Positions 9,956-20,115 of a stretch of 64,000 bases of DNA are shown here, piece after piece. Below the pieces are notes generated by a model. That model saw only the letters and a list, made by a program, of their open reading frames with translations. It had not been told where the DNA came from and did not search any database. The DNA comes from Porphyra umbilicalis (lineage: Eukaryota; Rhodophyta; Bangiophyceae; Bangiales; Bangiaceae). Every line of letters starts with the position of its first letter. Position 1 is the stretch's first letter. The stretch is taken from NCBI GenBank assembly GCA_002049455.2, contig KV919096.1, positions 18,231 to 82,230 of the forward strand. Direction: 5' to 3'. A program made the position numbers and the translations under genes.

Positions 9956-10720
9956 ATGAACACCCGCTCGCGCACGCGGTCAGGTGGGGCCCCACTCCCG
10001 CCCGTTGCCATCAAGAAGAAGACGGCGACCAACGCCGGCGCCCGCTCCAAGGCCAAGGCCGCGGCGGTGACCAAGGCGGCGGCGCCCGCAGCGTCGGCCG
10101 CCGCCGTTGCCGAGTCGGCCACCGCCTCGGCGGCGGACAAGGCCAAGACGATGACCGTCTCGGAGGGCGCGGTGGCGGCGAGCAAGACGGCGCCCAAGAA
10201 GGGCACCAAGGCGGCAGCGGCGGCGGCGGCGGCGGCCGGCAACGGCGCGGCGGCGGCCAAGGCCGGCGGCCTGTCGGTCGGCGACGCCTTCCCCGCGGCC
10301 AAGCTGCTCAACGACGCGGGCGAGGAGGTGGATCTCGGGGCGGTGCTCAAGACCAAGGGCCTCGTCCTCTTCATGTACCCCAAGGCCAACACGCCCGGCT
10401 GCACCAAGCAGGCGTGTGGGTTCCGGGAGAATACGTCGGCGCTGGCCGACGCGGGCTTTGCCGTTTATGGCATGTCGGCAGACACGCCGACCGCGCAAAC
10501 GTCGTGGAAGAAGAAGCACAACTTGGCCTACCCGCTGCTGTGCGACCGGGAGTTGGCGTTGGTCAAGGCCATTGGGGCGTTCAAGACGCCCAAGAACATC
10601 AAGCGCTCCCACATCATTGTCGCCAAGGGCGGCAAGGTGCTCGACGTGCGCGTGCCGATTGGGCCGGAAGACAGCTTCAAGGAGGCCGTCAAGTTTGTGG
10701 AGGGCCTCGCCAAAAAGTAG
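9956..10720 (+). CDS. Dot5/PrxQ-like thioredoxin peroxidase (bacterioferritin-comigratory-protein family)
   Basis: The protein is 254 aa, from the ATG after a pyrimidine-rich acceptor. Residues 1-104 are a Lys/Ala-rich, low-complexity extension with basic clusters (RSRTRSGG, KKKTATNAGARSKAK), like the nuclear-type extension of yeast Dot5. Residues 105-254 form the AhpC/TSA fold: GLSVGDAFP, then YPKANTPGCTKQACGF with peroxidatic Cys149 and Cys154 in the C-x4-C spacing of PrxQ, then GMSADTPTAQTSWKKKHNL, YPLLCD and a C-terminal RSHIIVAKGGKV. The family reduces hydrogen peroxide and alkyl hydroperoxides using thioredoxin. The K-N-I-K-R-S-H segment is closer to Dot5 than to plant PrxQ. It is convergent with the Prx5-type gene at 12,829. 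Nuclear location is inferred from the N-terminus; plastid targeting looks unlikely. Confidence 0.92.
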   Translation: MNTRSRTRSGGAPLPPVAIKKKTATNAGARSKAKAAAVTKAAAPAASAAAVAESATASAADKAKTMTVSEGAVAASKTAPKKGTKAAAAAAAAAGNGAAAAKAGGLSVGDAFPAAKLLNDAGEEVDLGAVLKTKGLVLFMYPKANTPGCTKQACGFRENTSALADAGFAVYGMSADTPTAQTSWKKKHNLAYPLLCDRELALVKAIGAFKTPKNIKRSHIIVAKGGKVLDVRVPIGPEDSFKEAVKFVEGLAKK

Positions 10721-12196
10721 GCGCCGCCGCGTGCGTCGGTGTGTGGCGGATCGTTGGGCGTTGGCCGATCGCGGCGGGCGGGAGGGGGCCACCACGTGGG
10801 GTTTGGGGCTCTCGACGAGGCCCGCCGGGCGCACGCACAGTCGGTTGTGTCGGCGCTCGAGCAACCGGGTGTTGCTTGCGGACCGGGGGGCGGCCGCGCG
10901 TCGGGGCTGTGGCGCCCATGGTGGCGGGCGAGGGGTGGCCCCCAGGGACCTTTGGGGTGGGCACGGCCGTCTGGGTGCCTGTGTATAAATGCGAGGGTGT
11001 TGTGCGTGGGTAGGCTGCTGCGATGCAGGATTACAAGAAGCAAGCATGCCGACCCGTCTGTCTCTGCAGTGTCGCCGAGGTTGGTGTCATGCGTTGACCC
11101 GTGTTGTTCTGCTCCCGTCGAGGGACCTCGGTCTCCTCCCCAGCACCTCGCTCGGGAGTCAAGACCGTGACCGCCGCTGTGCGTGACCAGCATCTCGCGG
11201 CAGACTGTCACCGACGCTGTGCGTGACGTGCGTCTCGCCCGCTTGCTGCTCCCCAGGTTGAAGCCAAACCGCACGACGGGCCCTCCCGTGTCTTTCTGCG
11301 TGTTTTTTTTTTTTTGTCTCTTTCTGTTTTGTTTCTGTGAATCTTGACGGCGCCATCCCGCGCCCTTGACACGGCGACGCGGCTCGTGCGGCGGACCGAC
11401 GGCGCGGTGGCGGCGGCCGCGGCGGCTGCCCCCGAGCGCCCACGCGGCGGCGGCGCATGCCTCGCCGCCGCGCCGCGCGACGCGGTCGGCGGCCGCCGCC
11501 CGCCGGCCGCGGCGGGCGCCCCCCCCCGCCCCGCGCGCCGCCCCGCCGGTGGTCGTGGCGCGCGCCGCCCGTGGCGGCGGCGGGGCGGGGGCGCCCCCCC
11601 CGGCGGCGGCCGCCGCCGCCGCCGCCCCCCCCGCCGCCGCGCGCCGTGGCGCCACCCCCGCCGCCGGCGCCGCCGCCGGCGCCCGCCGCGCCGCCCGCGC
11701 CGCCGGCCGCGAGCCGGCGCCCGTGTTCCCCCGCGCGCCCGCGCCGCCGGCGGGGGGGGGGGGGGGCGCCCCGCCGCCGCCCGCCGTCGACGGCGTCGTG
11801 GGCGGGGCGGGGGGGGGGGTGGGGGGGGGGAGGCGTGGGCGCCGTCGGCGGGCGCACGGGTGAGCGGGCGGCCGGCCGGCCGGCCGGCCGGCCGCGCGGC
11901 ACGCATGGCGACGCGCGGTGCGCGCGCCAGCAGCGCCACGACAACCAAGCCGCGGTGCCCACGCGGCGTCGTCCCCCGAGTGACAGGTGCAGTGGAGGGG
12001 GCGCAGCGGAGGAGAAAACAAGAGCTCATTTTGAGCAAAAAAAAGGGAAAAGAAGGATACAGAAAGAGGGCGCCCACGCGCGGTCGGGTTGCCCACCAGC
12101 AATCTGTGCAGCACCCAGCAAGCGAGTACATACATCAACCATATGTACTCCCCAACACGCCATCGCACCTATTCCCCCTTCAGGCAGCCGCCCACC
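10721..12196. other. Spacer between convergent peroxiredoxin genes, extreme GC in the centre
   Basis: This is the 3' side of both genes. There is a TATA-like TGTATAAATG at about 10,980-10,989, a T run at 11,306-11,316, a very GC-rich low-complexity core at about 11,400-11,850 open in several frames, and a (GGCC)n run at about 11,870-11,893. Frames here are compositional; I would not call a gene. Confidence 0.55.
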
Positions 12197-12829
12197 TTAG
12201 ATGTTCTCAACCATGTGGGCGCCGCCCGAGATGTTGGTGTACCCCGGCCCGCCCTCGAGGAAGGCCTTTTTGACCACGCCGTCCTCAACGAGCATACTCC
12301 AGCGGCTCGAGCGGGTGCCGCCAAAGGCGCCCAGGTCCGTCTCCAGGCCCATGCTCTTGACCCACGCGGCGTCGCCGTCGGCGAGCAGCTTGATCTCGGG
12401 GACGGCCATCGTCTCACTAAAGCGCGCCGCCACAAACGGGTCATTCACGGCCACACAGACGATCTCGTCGACGCCCTTGGCCTTGAGCGCCTTGCCATTG
12501 TCGCCCGCAAACGAGGGAAAGTGCGAGTTTTGGCACGTCGACGTGAAGCAGCCGGGGATCGCAAACAGCACCGTCTTCTTGTTCTTGAACAGCGGCGCAA
12601 TCTCAATGGCCTCGGGGCCGCTGGCGCCGAGGACCATCAGCTTGACGCCGTCAATGGGGAGGGCGTCCCCCTCCTTGATCGTCATGGTCGCGGCGCGGGT
12701 CGCCAGCGCCCGGGCGGGGAGGGCGGCGGATCGGCGGGCGGCGGGGGCAACAAACGCAGACGCGCGGGCACAGAGGGCGGGAGCGCGGCGGGTGACAGAG
12801 AGGGCGGCGACGGTACCGACAAACGCCAT
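12197..12829 (-). CDS. Type II (Prx5-like) atypical 2-Cys peroxiredoxin, probable organelle precursor
   Basis: The protein is 210 aa from the ATG at 12829. Residues 1-48 are Ala/Arg-rich with no acidic residue (VTRRAPALCARASAFVAPAARRSA), a presequence-like leader; the domain begins at MTIKEGDALP. The active site IPGCFTSTCQNSHFPSF puts the peroxidatic Cys at 99 (PGxFTxxC), with an extra Cys94 where most members have Ala. Cys125 in IVCVAVNDPF sits at the position of the resolving Cys of plant PrxII. WSMLVEDGVVKKAF matches the family's R/W-x-x-x-L-V-x-D-G-V-V block, after an insertion (LETDLGAFGGTRSS). The family reduces peroxides with glutaredoxin or thioredoxin. Mitochondrial import is the simplest reading; the ASAFVAP stretch also resembles the ASAF motif of complex-plastid leaders, but a strong signal-peptide core is not obvious. 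Confidence 0.92.
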   Translation of the reverse strand: MAFVGTVAALSVTRRAPALCARASAFVAPAARRSAALPARALATRAATMTIKEGDALPIDGVKLMVLGASGPEAIEIAPLFKNKKTVLFAIPGCFTSTCQNSHFPSFAGDNGKALKAKGVDEIVCVAVNDPFVAARFSETMAVPEIKLLADGDAAWVKSMGLETDLGAFGGTRSSRWSMLVEDGVVKKAFLEGGPGYTNISGGAHMVENI

Positions 12830-14516
12830 GGTCGGGGGAGGTGGAGGGCGCGCTGAAGAGACGGCAATCGAGATGGAAGGGCGATTGCACGACGTGGCGG
12901 CACGATGCAACTGCCACTGACGCAGACGCCATTCAAGGCAGTGCGGCAATCCACCAGTGCAGCCGTGCGTAGGGTGCCCCCAGAGCGTCCAATCAGAGGG
13001 GCTGGGATCTGGAGGATCTGGGCCACCAGTGAGCAGCTGATCCTATCAACGTTGTCAGCGTTTGGTTTGATTCGCCAAACCAGAACGTGAGTCATCCATA
13101 TTTAATTGAACGACAGAGCTTTCAGGAGACCGTAGTTGTAAAAAGCGGTATTGTACAAGACTTTGCGATGGCTGCATCGTCGCGAAAAGGTACCAGTCTA
13201 CTGGGGGGCCAAAGGGGCGTGACCCCGCCAAATTAAAAAATCATCTCAGTAGGAGCCCAGAACAAAGTGGGACCATAGCCTCCGGTGGATGGGGGCATGT
13301 TCGACCCCCTGTTCTTCACAGTGTTCACCCAACATGGTATGGATCACATACTCCCATTTTAGAGCCCAGTAGGGACTGCCACTGTGCCAGCATCGCGTCT
13401 GAGGGCCATACACGCGCCCTGTGCAACCCCTCTCCGACTCCTGACGGGAACTACGTACAGTCAATCCCGACCTTGTCACACCCGCTAAAGGCCCAGGTGG
13501 GCCTCTAACGAGTCGACCGACGATCGCGCCCAGAGAGGCGATTAAGGCACATTCTCACGTCGCGCAAGGCTCTGAGCACCATTTCAGAGACCGACCTGCG
13601 TTGATCGCATCAGGAGGGCAGCTTCTGGTCACGATTGTTGATGAAGTAGCCTTCTAAACTGGCTGTGGCAATAGTGCTGGCAGGTGCAATTCGTGCCGTA
13701 GGGGTGGGCCATCATCGAGGATTGACTGTATGGTGGTTTTCTGAAAAATGGCCATCCTGGGTGGGTGATGGTTTGCCCAAACTATATGTGGACCACTCGA
13801 TCACGAGATAGCTATCGCCCAATGAGGCGCCTACAACCTGTTCTCCAAGTGCCCCGACAGGCTCGACCCGGGACCGCGGGCTTTCGCTCGGAATCGGCCT
13901 TTGACGAGCACAAAGTCACCCGTCCAACGAAACGTGCGGTTGTTCTGGCACGGACGTGAGACTTGACTCAGAAGATATCCTCGCGAAGCGAGCGATCGTC
14001 CTGGGCGGGTTTCCTAAAGTCACTCCAGGCACGATCACGGCCAAAAATGATGTACCGCCTCCGATTCAGATGGGCCTGACGACGCCGGCCGCTAATGGCC
14101 ACAGGTTGCGGCATCCGTCGCCGAAGATCAAACATGGCATTTTGAGGCAAACAGGGGGGGGGTGCAGCCGAGCTCCCATACGAGGGCGCATCGTCGTCGC
14201 CGAGGTACCCCCCTCCATTTCCGTGCCCCACCAGCCCCTGCCACCGCTCCCCACCGCTACACTCATCGTAGCCAACGGCATGTACGGTAACGGACCCCTT
14301 CTTCTTCCATCGCCCACACCTGACTCCGCTGGAGCCGCAGGCAGGACCGCTTTCTGGGTTCCTTGTCATGTCTGTCGTCTCCGCTGCCATGAGGTCTGTC
14401 GCGGCCCCTTTCTTCGCTCGTACGGCTTTCGCGTCATTTGAATGTTATGAAGATGCCCCTCGTGCTACCCTCCTATGCAGCCCCCCTCTTGCCGTGCTCT
14501 CTTGGTATAAACTCTA
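12830..14516. other. Intergenic; dispersed-repeat fragments, no clear gene
   Basis: The segment around 13,710-13,790 (GGCCATCC and GGTTTGCCCAAACTAT) is related, inverted, to sequence just right of the element at 17,168-17,461. Frames at 13,956-14,441 (both strands) show no recognisable motif. A TATA-like GGTATAAACT lies at about 14,504-14,513, followed by an acceptor-like TTTTTCTCTCTCAG ending at 14,533. Confidence 0.45.
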
Positions 14517-14981
14517 GTGTTTTTCTCTCTCAGGCCCACTTCTCCATTGGGGAGCGTTAGCGACGCCCCCCCCCCCCCCCCCCCCCCCACACTCGCACCC
14601 GTCAGGCTGTATGCCGCGTCTCCGGCGCCGTCGCTCTCAGCCGGCGCCGAGATCGCTGGCGGCGCCGCGCCGCCCGCAGGCGGCGTGAAGGACGGGGACA
14701 AGCCGCCGGCCGCGGGCGCCGCCGCCAGCGCTGCGGACCATGCGCCGTCGCACGAGGACGGCTGCCCAGACCACAACATACCGCCGCCGCCCGCGGGCAC
14801 CGCCACCACGCCCGCTGACTTGCCGCAACCCGCGGGCGACAGCGTCGAGGCCGCCGCTTCGCTGCGGCGCACGGGCGGCGGCGTCAACGCCGTCACCCAG
14901 CCGCCGCACACGGGCGGCGGCCACACCGATGTCAACTCGCCGCCGCCCGTGGGCGCCGCGGCAAGACTGCCGACGCGCTGA
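14517..14981 (+). CDS. Pro/Ala-rich open frame, function unknown
   Basis: The frame is open for 154 codons from a GTG at 14517, but an acceptor-like tract ends at 14,533, so a real exon would begin after it. The product is Pro/Ala/Gly-rich (ADHAPSHEDGCPDHNIPPPP, TTPADLPQPAGDSVEAAA) and resembles in style the low-complexity tail of the Myb-like protein at 1,245-2,663, because GCCGCC(C)G hairpins again provide the codons. A longer minus-strand frame (14,465-15,343) overlaps it; composition alone does not decide between them. No domain is recognised. Confidence 0.25.
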   Translation: MFFSLRPTSPLGSVSDAPPPPPPPTLAPVRLYAASPAPSLSAGAEIAGGAAPPAGGVKDGDKPPAAGAAASAADHAPSHEDGCPDHNIPPPPAGTATTPADLPQPAGDSVEAAASLRRTGGGVNAVTQPPHTGGGHTDVNSPPPVGAAARLPTR

Positions 14982-15713
14982 TGTACACGGGCGGCGGCCC
15001 CGACCACGGTGAGTTGCCGCTGCCCGCTGGCGTCGACGACGAGGACGCCTGCACCGCCGCACGTGAGCGGCGTTGGCGTCCACGCCGACTCTGTGCGCCG
15101 GCGCAGCGCTCCCCCCCTCACCGACGTGCCCGACGCCGAGTGGGTGGCTTCCCCGGGCGTCCGCCGCTGGGAGTTCCTTCCCCCTGCCGCCTCGTCCCGC
15201 GGCTGCTGGCCCACCTCCCCCGGGGGCACGACGACCGACTGGGCGGCCCCGCCCTCCGCCGACGGCGGCTCGCGGGCGGGCCGCTTTCCCGAGGTCTGAC
15301 ACAGACGTAGAGCGCGTCCTTTGACGGGGGTGGGAGGGTGCACGTCTTCCCCAGGGAAGCGCGGGGGGGGGGGGGAAGGGAGCGCCCTTTATAGTTAGCC
15401 TATGAGCATGGGAAGGCGTGGTGACCAGATAGCGACCATATTCTCGACCTCTGAGCCCCCCCTGCGCGCCTCCGCGCTCCCCAGAGCCTCTATTAACCGA
15501 ATGAAGAGCTGTTTATCTTCTAGTGGCAGCCTAGCTCCCCTGTCGCCCACCGCCTGCGCCCACCAGCCCACCACGCTGGCCCCTTCATGGCCGTACACTC
15601 TCTTGCCTCTGTCACAAAATAAGAGCCCACCTCCACGCTCACTACTATACCCCACTGCCCCAACCCTCCAGCGTGCGGAACGGCCGCGGGTGAGGTTGCA
15701 TTGGGCAGGATGG
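14982..15713. other. Intergenic, GC-rich then mixed
   Basis: It contains further GC-rich imperfect hairpins to about 15,290 and a G run near 15,363-15,374. No supported gene. Confidence 0.45.
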
Positions 15714-16330
15714 CGGTGTGCGGAACAGCGGTAGGGGGGGGGGCGGTGGGTGGGAATGCGGTGGGCTCGGCAGCAGCGGGCGGAGGGATGCTGGGAGGAG
15801 CGGTGGTGGTCGGGGGAGCGGTGAGCGTAGTCATCGTGGGAGGGGCGGTGATGGGCGGGACGGTGATGGTCGGGGCCATGGTGGGTGAAGTCGTAGGCGG
15901 GGCGGTGGTGGGCAAGGCGATCGTGGGCGGGATGGTCGTGAGCGGGATGTTCGCGAAAACGACGGTGGCGGGCGCGGTGGTGGCCTCTGGTGCGGTGGCG
16001 GCGGGTGCGGTGGCGGCTGAAGCGGTGGCGGCCACAGAGGTGGCCAGCGAGGCGTTGGCCAGCGTGGCGACGGTCGGCATGGCGGCGGTTGGAGTTCTGG
16101 CGGCCGGCATGGCGGCAGCCGACATGGCGGCGGCCGACATGGCGGCGGCCGGCGTGGCGGCGGCCGGCGTGGCCGTGGCCAGCGTGGCCGTGGCCGGCGT
16201 GGCCGTGACCGGCGTGGCCGTGGCCGGCGTGGCCGTGGCAGGCGTGGCCGGCGTGGCCGTGGCCGACGTGCCAGTGGACGGCAGGGGGGATGACAGCTTG
16301 CCGGCGGCCGGCGGGTGGGACGACGGTGCG
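15714..16330. repeat. Imperfect short-period GC repeat (GGCGTGGCCGTGGCC type)
   Basis: Degenerate repeats of about 15 bp yield Gly/Ala/Val-rich product on the plus strand and Pro/Thr- or Arg/Pro-rich product on the minus strand. All frames stay open because of composition. It runs into the strict 15-bp minisatellite that follows. Confidence 0.7.
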
Positions 16331-16340
16331 GGGACAAAAC

Positions 16341-16627
16341 TGTGGGGGGGGAAACGGTGGGGGGGACGACGGTGGGGGGGACGACGGTGGGGGGGACGAC
16401 GGTGGGGGGGACGACGGTGGGGGGGACGACGGTGGGGGGGACGACGGTGGGGGGGACGACGGTGGGGGGGACGACGGTGGGGGGGACGACGGTGGGGGCG
16501 ACGACGGTGGGGGGGACGACGGTGGGGGGGACGACGGTGGGGGGGACGACGGTGGGGGGGACGACGGTGGGGGGGACGACGGTGGGGGGGACGACGGTGG
16601 GGGGCCGACGGTGGGGGGGACGACGGT
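16341..16627. repeat. 15-bp G-rich minisatellite, about 18 copies
   Basis: The unit is GGTGGGGGGGACGAC, nearly invariant, with single-base variants near 16,499 and one shortened unit near 16,603. Because 15 is divisible by 3, all frames stay open (GGTTV, GGDDG or GRRW on plus; PPTVV on minus). Runs of seven Gs every 15 bases give strong G-quadruplex potential on the plus strand. Confidence 0.95.
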
Positions 16628-17167
16628 GCATGCCGCGATCCGCCACCATCAGATCAGCGTCACCCCTTTTCAATTGGTCAAAACAGGCACACCCCTCGAT
16701 TCAGAGCTCCCTGGCCACACACGGCCCGGCACGTGGCCATCAGATTTGTCAGAAAATATCTGTACACGTGAATATCCTTCGGTTTCACACTTGGGTCACC
16801 CGATAGGACGATCGATGGGATGCTCTTTGCGTTCTTGAGAGAGAGCAATGGGGAGACCCGTTTTCTCCAGCCAAGTCCTTGTGCGGCTGTGACCGCCCCT
16901 CGGTGAATGCCACACGTGCAGCAACTGGTCCGTTGTGCGACTCTCACACGCCAGTCCCCCTTCGTCCATGGTCTTGGTTGCCTGCGAGACCGGCCCACCA
17001 ACTCAGGAGACCCGGATCAGAGACGCTCGCTAGAAGGGGGCGCCTCATTCGACCAATGGGATGAACCAAGCTGATGCTCGCTCCTGACAGCCAGGTGACA
17101 GAGGCCGAGGGGGGGGTGATAGTTTGCGCCTCCATTTCAGCTCCGGCATGCCCGTCACCCGCTCACT
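16628..17167. other. Intergenic; nothing recognised
   Basis: Sequence of moderate GC with no domain-bearing frame and no clear RNA gene. Confidence 0.5.
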
Positions 17168-17461
17168 AAAAACTATACCCCCCCAGAGCGTCCATCCGCG
17201 AGGGTTCGACTAAGAACTATGCCCTTAGCAATTCTCGCAGGCATGGGTTTGCCCACCCGATTCAGAAGCACGCCCTGGCGGCGCTCGTACTTTGTCAGAG
17301 GGGCACTGCCGATGACAATCCGTGGGCCTGGGCCGCGCACAGATCGCCCTGTTCCCGAATATGTCACAGGAGACCGGCATGTTGGTCGTGGGACAAGCGG
17401 GTTGACCGCCCGGTCGCACTCGTTAGTGCCGATTCTGACCCCATGAGGGGGGTATAGTTTT
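17168..17461. mobile_element. Small MITE-like element with C/G-run termini
   Basis: AAAAACTATACCCCCCC (17168-17184) is the inverted repeat of GGGGGGTATAGTTTT (17447-17461). The roughly 290-bp interior has no gene. Sequence right of it (17,462-17,530) is related, inverted, to 13,710-13,790, so the true element may be larger than the visible termini. Confidence 0.45.
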
Positions 17462-18483
17462 CTTTGGGCAAACCATGACCCCCAGAAAGCTGGCCATTCT
17501 TCAGAATAGCACCATAGTGGACCTCGTATCCACCATTGCGAGCGCTTTTGATTTAGGTTCGCATCCACCTATACGTGCGATGCGTGACGCACGCTGGAGA
17601 GCTGATACACAGGGCTATTGTGGCTATACACTTCGCCGCACCAGGTCAGTACGTTGCAGACAATATGAGTGTGTCTAGAAGGTTCGCCAGCGCCCCCTCG
17701 GGGCCGCCTCCCAGCGCCTTCTTGGGGGGGTGGGGGTGGCAGTGGCGGTGGGGCAGTGTGCCCCTCTGCTCAGTTCTCTCCTCACCCCTCCCCCTACCAC
17801 TTCCCTCCCCTATGCCTCGCCTCGGGCCTCGTCCCACACCCTGTGCTAGCGCATGGTATGGGCAGCAAGCAGAAAAGAAGCGAGGTGAGGGAGAAGCATG
17901 AGCAAGAGCAGGCGAAAAAATGAAGCAAACAGACAACTCAAAAAGATCAACAGGGCTCCCCGAACTCGCGCGCAGCAAAGCCGAACGAGAAAGGAACGAG
18001 AAACACAAGAAAGAAAGAAGCTCAGGCAGACAGTACACGCAAAGTGCAACATCTTTCTCTCGGTCCTGGCGTCCGGGATGAACTCAGAGTCCAACCCCAA
18101 GCTGTCCTCCACCCTCCGTGCCCCAGAGGACCGGCGCCGGTCCCGTACGAGCTTCTTCGGCCGGCGCCCCTGGGCCATCGCCTCCTCATCTGACAACGAA
18201 ATGTAAAAAGGGTGGCGCACTCAAGAAGGGACGCACCCTACCCTTGCCCCGGCCCGACGTGGAACCGGCGGCCGTGCCAGGGACTCCCCGCCGCTCGCCT
18301 GATAGTAGCCAATGATGGTATTCGCTTCCACGCCACCTTAATCGCCCCACCGCCTGCCGTCCGCTTCCTCCATGTCGTTTTCCCCACCACCCGCATCCGC
18401 GCCGAGCAGGCACCCCATCCGGTTCACTCGCCCACCCGCGACTTGGTGTACGGGCACTTCTTCCACCACTACGTGTAGAGTGT
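17462..18483. other. Intergenic with ambiguous coding signal at 18,060-18,210
   Basis: Around 18,060-18,210 both strands show GC3-rich frames: plus MNSESNPKLSSTLRAPEDRR and minus SLSDEEAMAQGRRPKKLVRD. One may be an exon, and the minus reading would suit a gene shared with 18,484-18,834. No domain is recognised. Confidence 0.35.
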
Positions 18484-18834
18484 CTACGGGGATTCGGACC
18501 CCCACCCGGACCTTCCCCGCGCAGGTTGACTGACCGGCGCCGTGTCACACCCGCCATGGCGGTTGCCGCCATACTTTCCGCCGCCCGCTTGCGCGTTATC
18601 GTACGTCCCCGTAGTAATATTCACAATTTTCTCGTCCGTTACCCAGCTGCGAACCCTGCCAAGGGTCTGGTGCTCATCCTCAGTGATGGGGTCGTCGTGG
18701 GCTTTGGCGTCCACGGAGACGCCCAGTTGGGGAGCGTCACTCCCGCCAGGTATGGACTTTGGGCGGTAGGGGATGGTCGCACTGTCTTCCTCTTCTTTGT
18801 TCGTCCTGATGCTCTTGGCCCAGCTGTCGCCCAA
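18484..18834 (-). CDS. Candidate exon(s) of an unknown minus-strand gene
   Basis: The frame reads LGDSWAKSIRTNKEEEDSAT, then DAKAHDDPITEDEHQTLGRV, SWVTDEKIVNITTGTYDNAQ and a Gly-rich GGGKYGGNRHGGCD. Codons are strongly G/C-ending. The frame opens directly after an in-frame TAG that could be the AG of an acceptor (GGAATAG then TTGGGC), and a GT donor candidate lies at CGGGTGTG near 18,560. So this looks more like an internal exon than a whole gene. No family is recognised; the last 25 codons or so may be intron. Confidence 0.3.
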   Translation of the reverse strand: MGDSWAKSIRTNKEEEDSATIPYRPKSIPGGSDAPQLGVSVDAKAHDDPITEDEHQTLGRVRSWVTDEKIVNITTGTYDNAQAGGGKYGGNRHGGCDTAPVSQPARGRSGWGSESP

Positions 18835-19330
18835 CTATTCCACCTAGCCGTGCATGTAATGCAGATCCCGGGCCCACAAGACGCGTCTGGCCTCCACCTT
18901 CCCGCCGTGGAGCCAGTTCCTCTGCATTGTGGATTGAGGTCCTTGGACTCAAGAAGCCGCAGGACTTGTGCAAGTGCGACACGCGCAAACTAGGCAACAT
19001 GGCCTCACCGAGCACGAAGGACACGCTCAAACATAGTCACACAGCCACACCAGACACACAGGGACAACCAAGCCACCGTTTCGGGCCGTGCCAGTCAGAA
19101 TGAGCGAATCAATGACATGCACGCGCGCCGCTCACAGGAGACACAATGAACCCACAGTAAGCAATTCATACGTACCATGCGCAGCACAAAGATAAAGGAG
19201 GAGAGCGACAGCGAAGCGAGGACGTCAACATTCGCCCCGTCGCGAAAGGCACACCTCTCGGGGTCGCCTCTGCGACAGGCGATAAGCGCCAGATAGGCGC
19301 TCAAGACTCCCCATCGCCCTTTTGGTCCCC

Positions 19331-19918
19331 TCAGGTACCCGTGCCCCGTAAAGAAGACGTCAGGTCATTCTTCGTTTGTCCATATTCGCCTCTTTCCAGT
19401 AGCCATGCCTTGAAGATGTACGTCTTGGCGTTGAAGTGTACATTGTTGCGGGCCTTTCCCTGCCACAGCTTGATAAACTTCATGGTGAGCGGCAGGTGGG
19501 GGCTGGACGCAGGCGCGCTTGACTGGATCTTCGTCAGCAGCTTCTTTGCGTCCTCGTCATTGACCTTGGCCACGTCCATGCCGATAGACTGGGGAAAGAG
19601 CACCGGCGTTTGGCGTGCGTGCATCACGTCTTCGCTTCACGTCGGCGCCCAGATGAGACTGCGTGTGCGCCTCAGAAAGAAGCTGCGTGGCAACCGGATC
19701 TGCGCCTTGACGATGCCCGCCTCTTCGCTGCTGCCTTTGCTCTTCTTGTCTGCTGTAGGTGTCATGGCCTTTACTGTTGAAGTCTGCCCAGTTTTGGCCG
19801 ATCCAAACGGCACAAAAGTGCTGGGGACAATTGTACACTTCAAATATTGCTCCAAAATGTTGTGTGCATGGCGTGAATAGTCGCCCGAGATCTCAATTGA
19901 GGCAGGCAGGATCCTCAT
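19331..19918 (-). pseudogene. Unknown protein-coding stretch with one in-frame TGA
   Basis: One minus-strand frame runs from the ATG at 19918 (MRILPASIEISGDYSRHAHN) through TFVPFGSAKTGQTSTVKAMT to a TGA at 19637-19639. It then continues in the same frame (MHARQTPVLFPQSIGMDVAK, DEDAKKLLTKIQ, LTMKFIKLWQGKARNNVHFN, TYIFKAWLLERGEY) to the stop at 19331. The amino-acid mix is balanced and ordinary, unlike the compositional frames nearby, so I think it is or was coding. The TGA suggests a pseudogene, a short intron around it or a sequence error. No family is recognised. A MITE-like copy begins 64 bp upstream. Confidence 0.35.
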
Positions 19919-19981
19919 TCTTGGCTTAAACTCTGTCGTATTCAAACCAAATCGTACAATCTTTACATACTGTACAAGTCT

Positions 19982-20115
19982 AAGAGCATCCCCGCCAATG
20001 GCTCCAACCGTCCAAACAGCCAAACGTGGCACCGTTTGGCCGTTTGGACGGTTGGAGCACTGGTGGCTGGGATCCGCTCCAAAACTAGGGTGGGACTGGG
20101 CTGTGACGACCCATA
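19982..20115. mobile_element. MITE-like element, family 1, partial copy C (left end)
   Basis: It begins AGAGCATCCCCGCCAATGGC and continues CTCCAACCGTCCAAAC, matching the family terminus. It contains an internal inverted copy (GTTTGGACGGTTGGAG) and the shared CTCCAAAACTAGGGTG module, then is lost near 20,115. Confidence 0.6.

Noticed and set aside
11344-12200. Ala/Pro/Arg-rich frames in the peroxiredoxin spacer
   Set aside because: Equally long frames occur on both strands of a very GC-rich low-complexity core; no motif or codon signal.
17198-17215. tRNA-like GGGTTCGACT motif
   Set aside because: No acceptor stem or D/anticodon arms can be drawn around it; it lies inside a MITE-like element.
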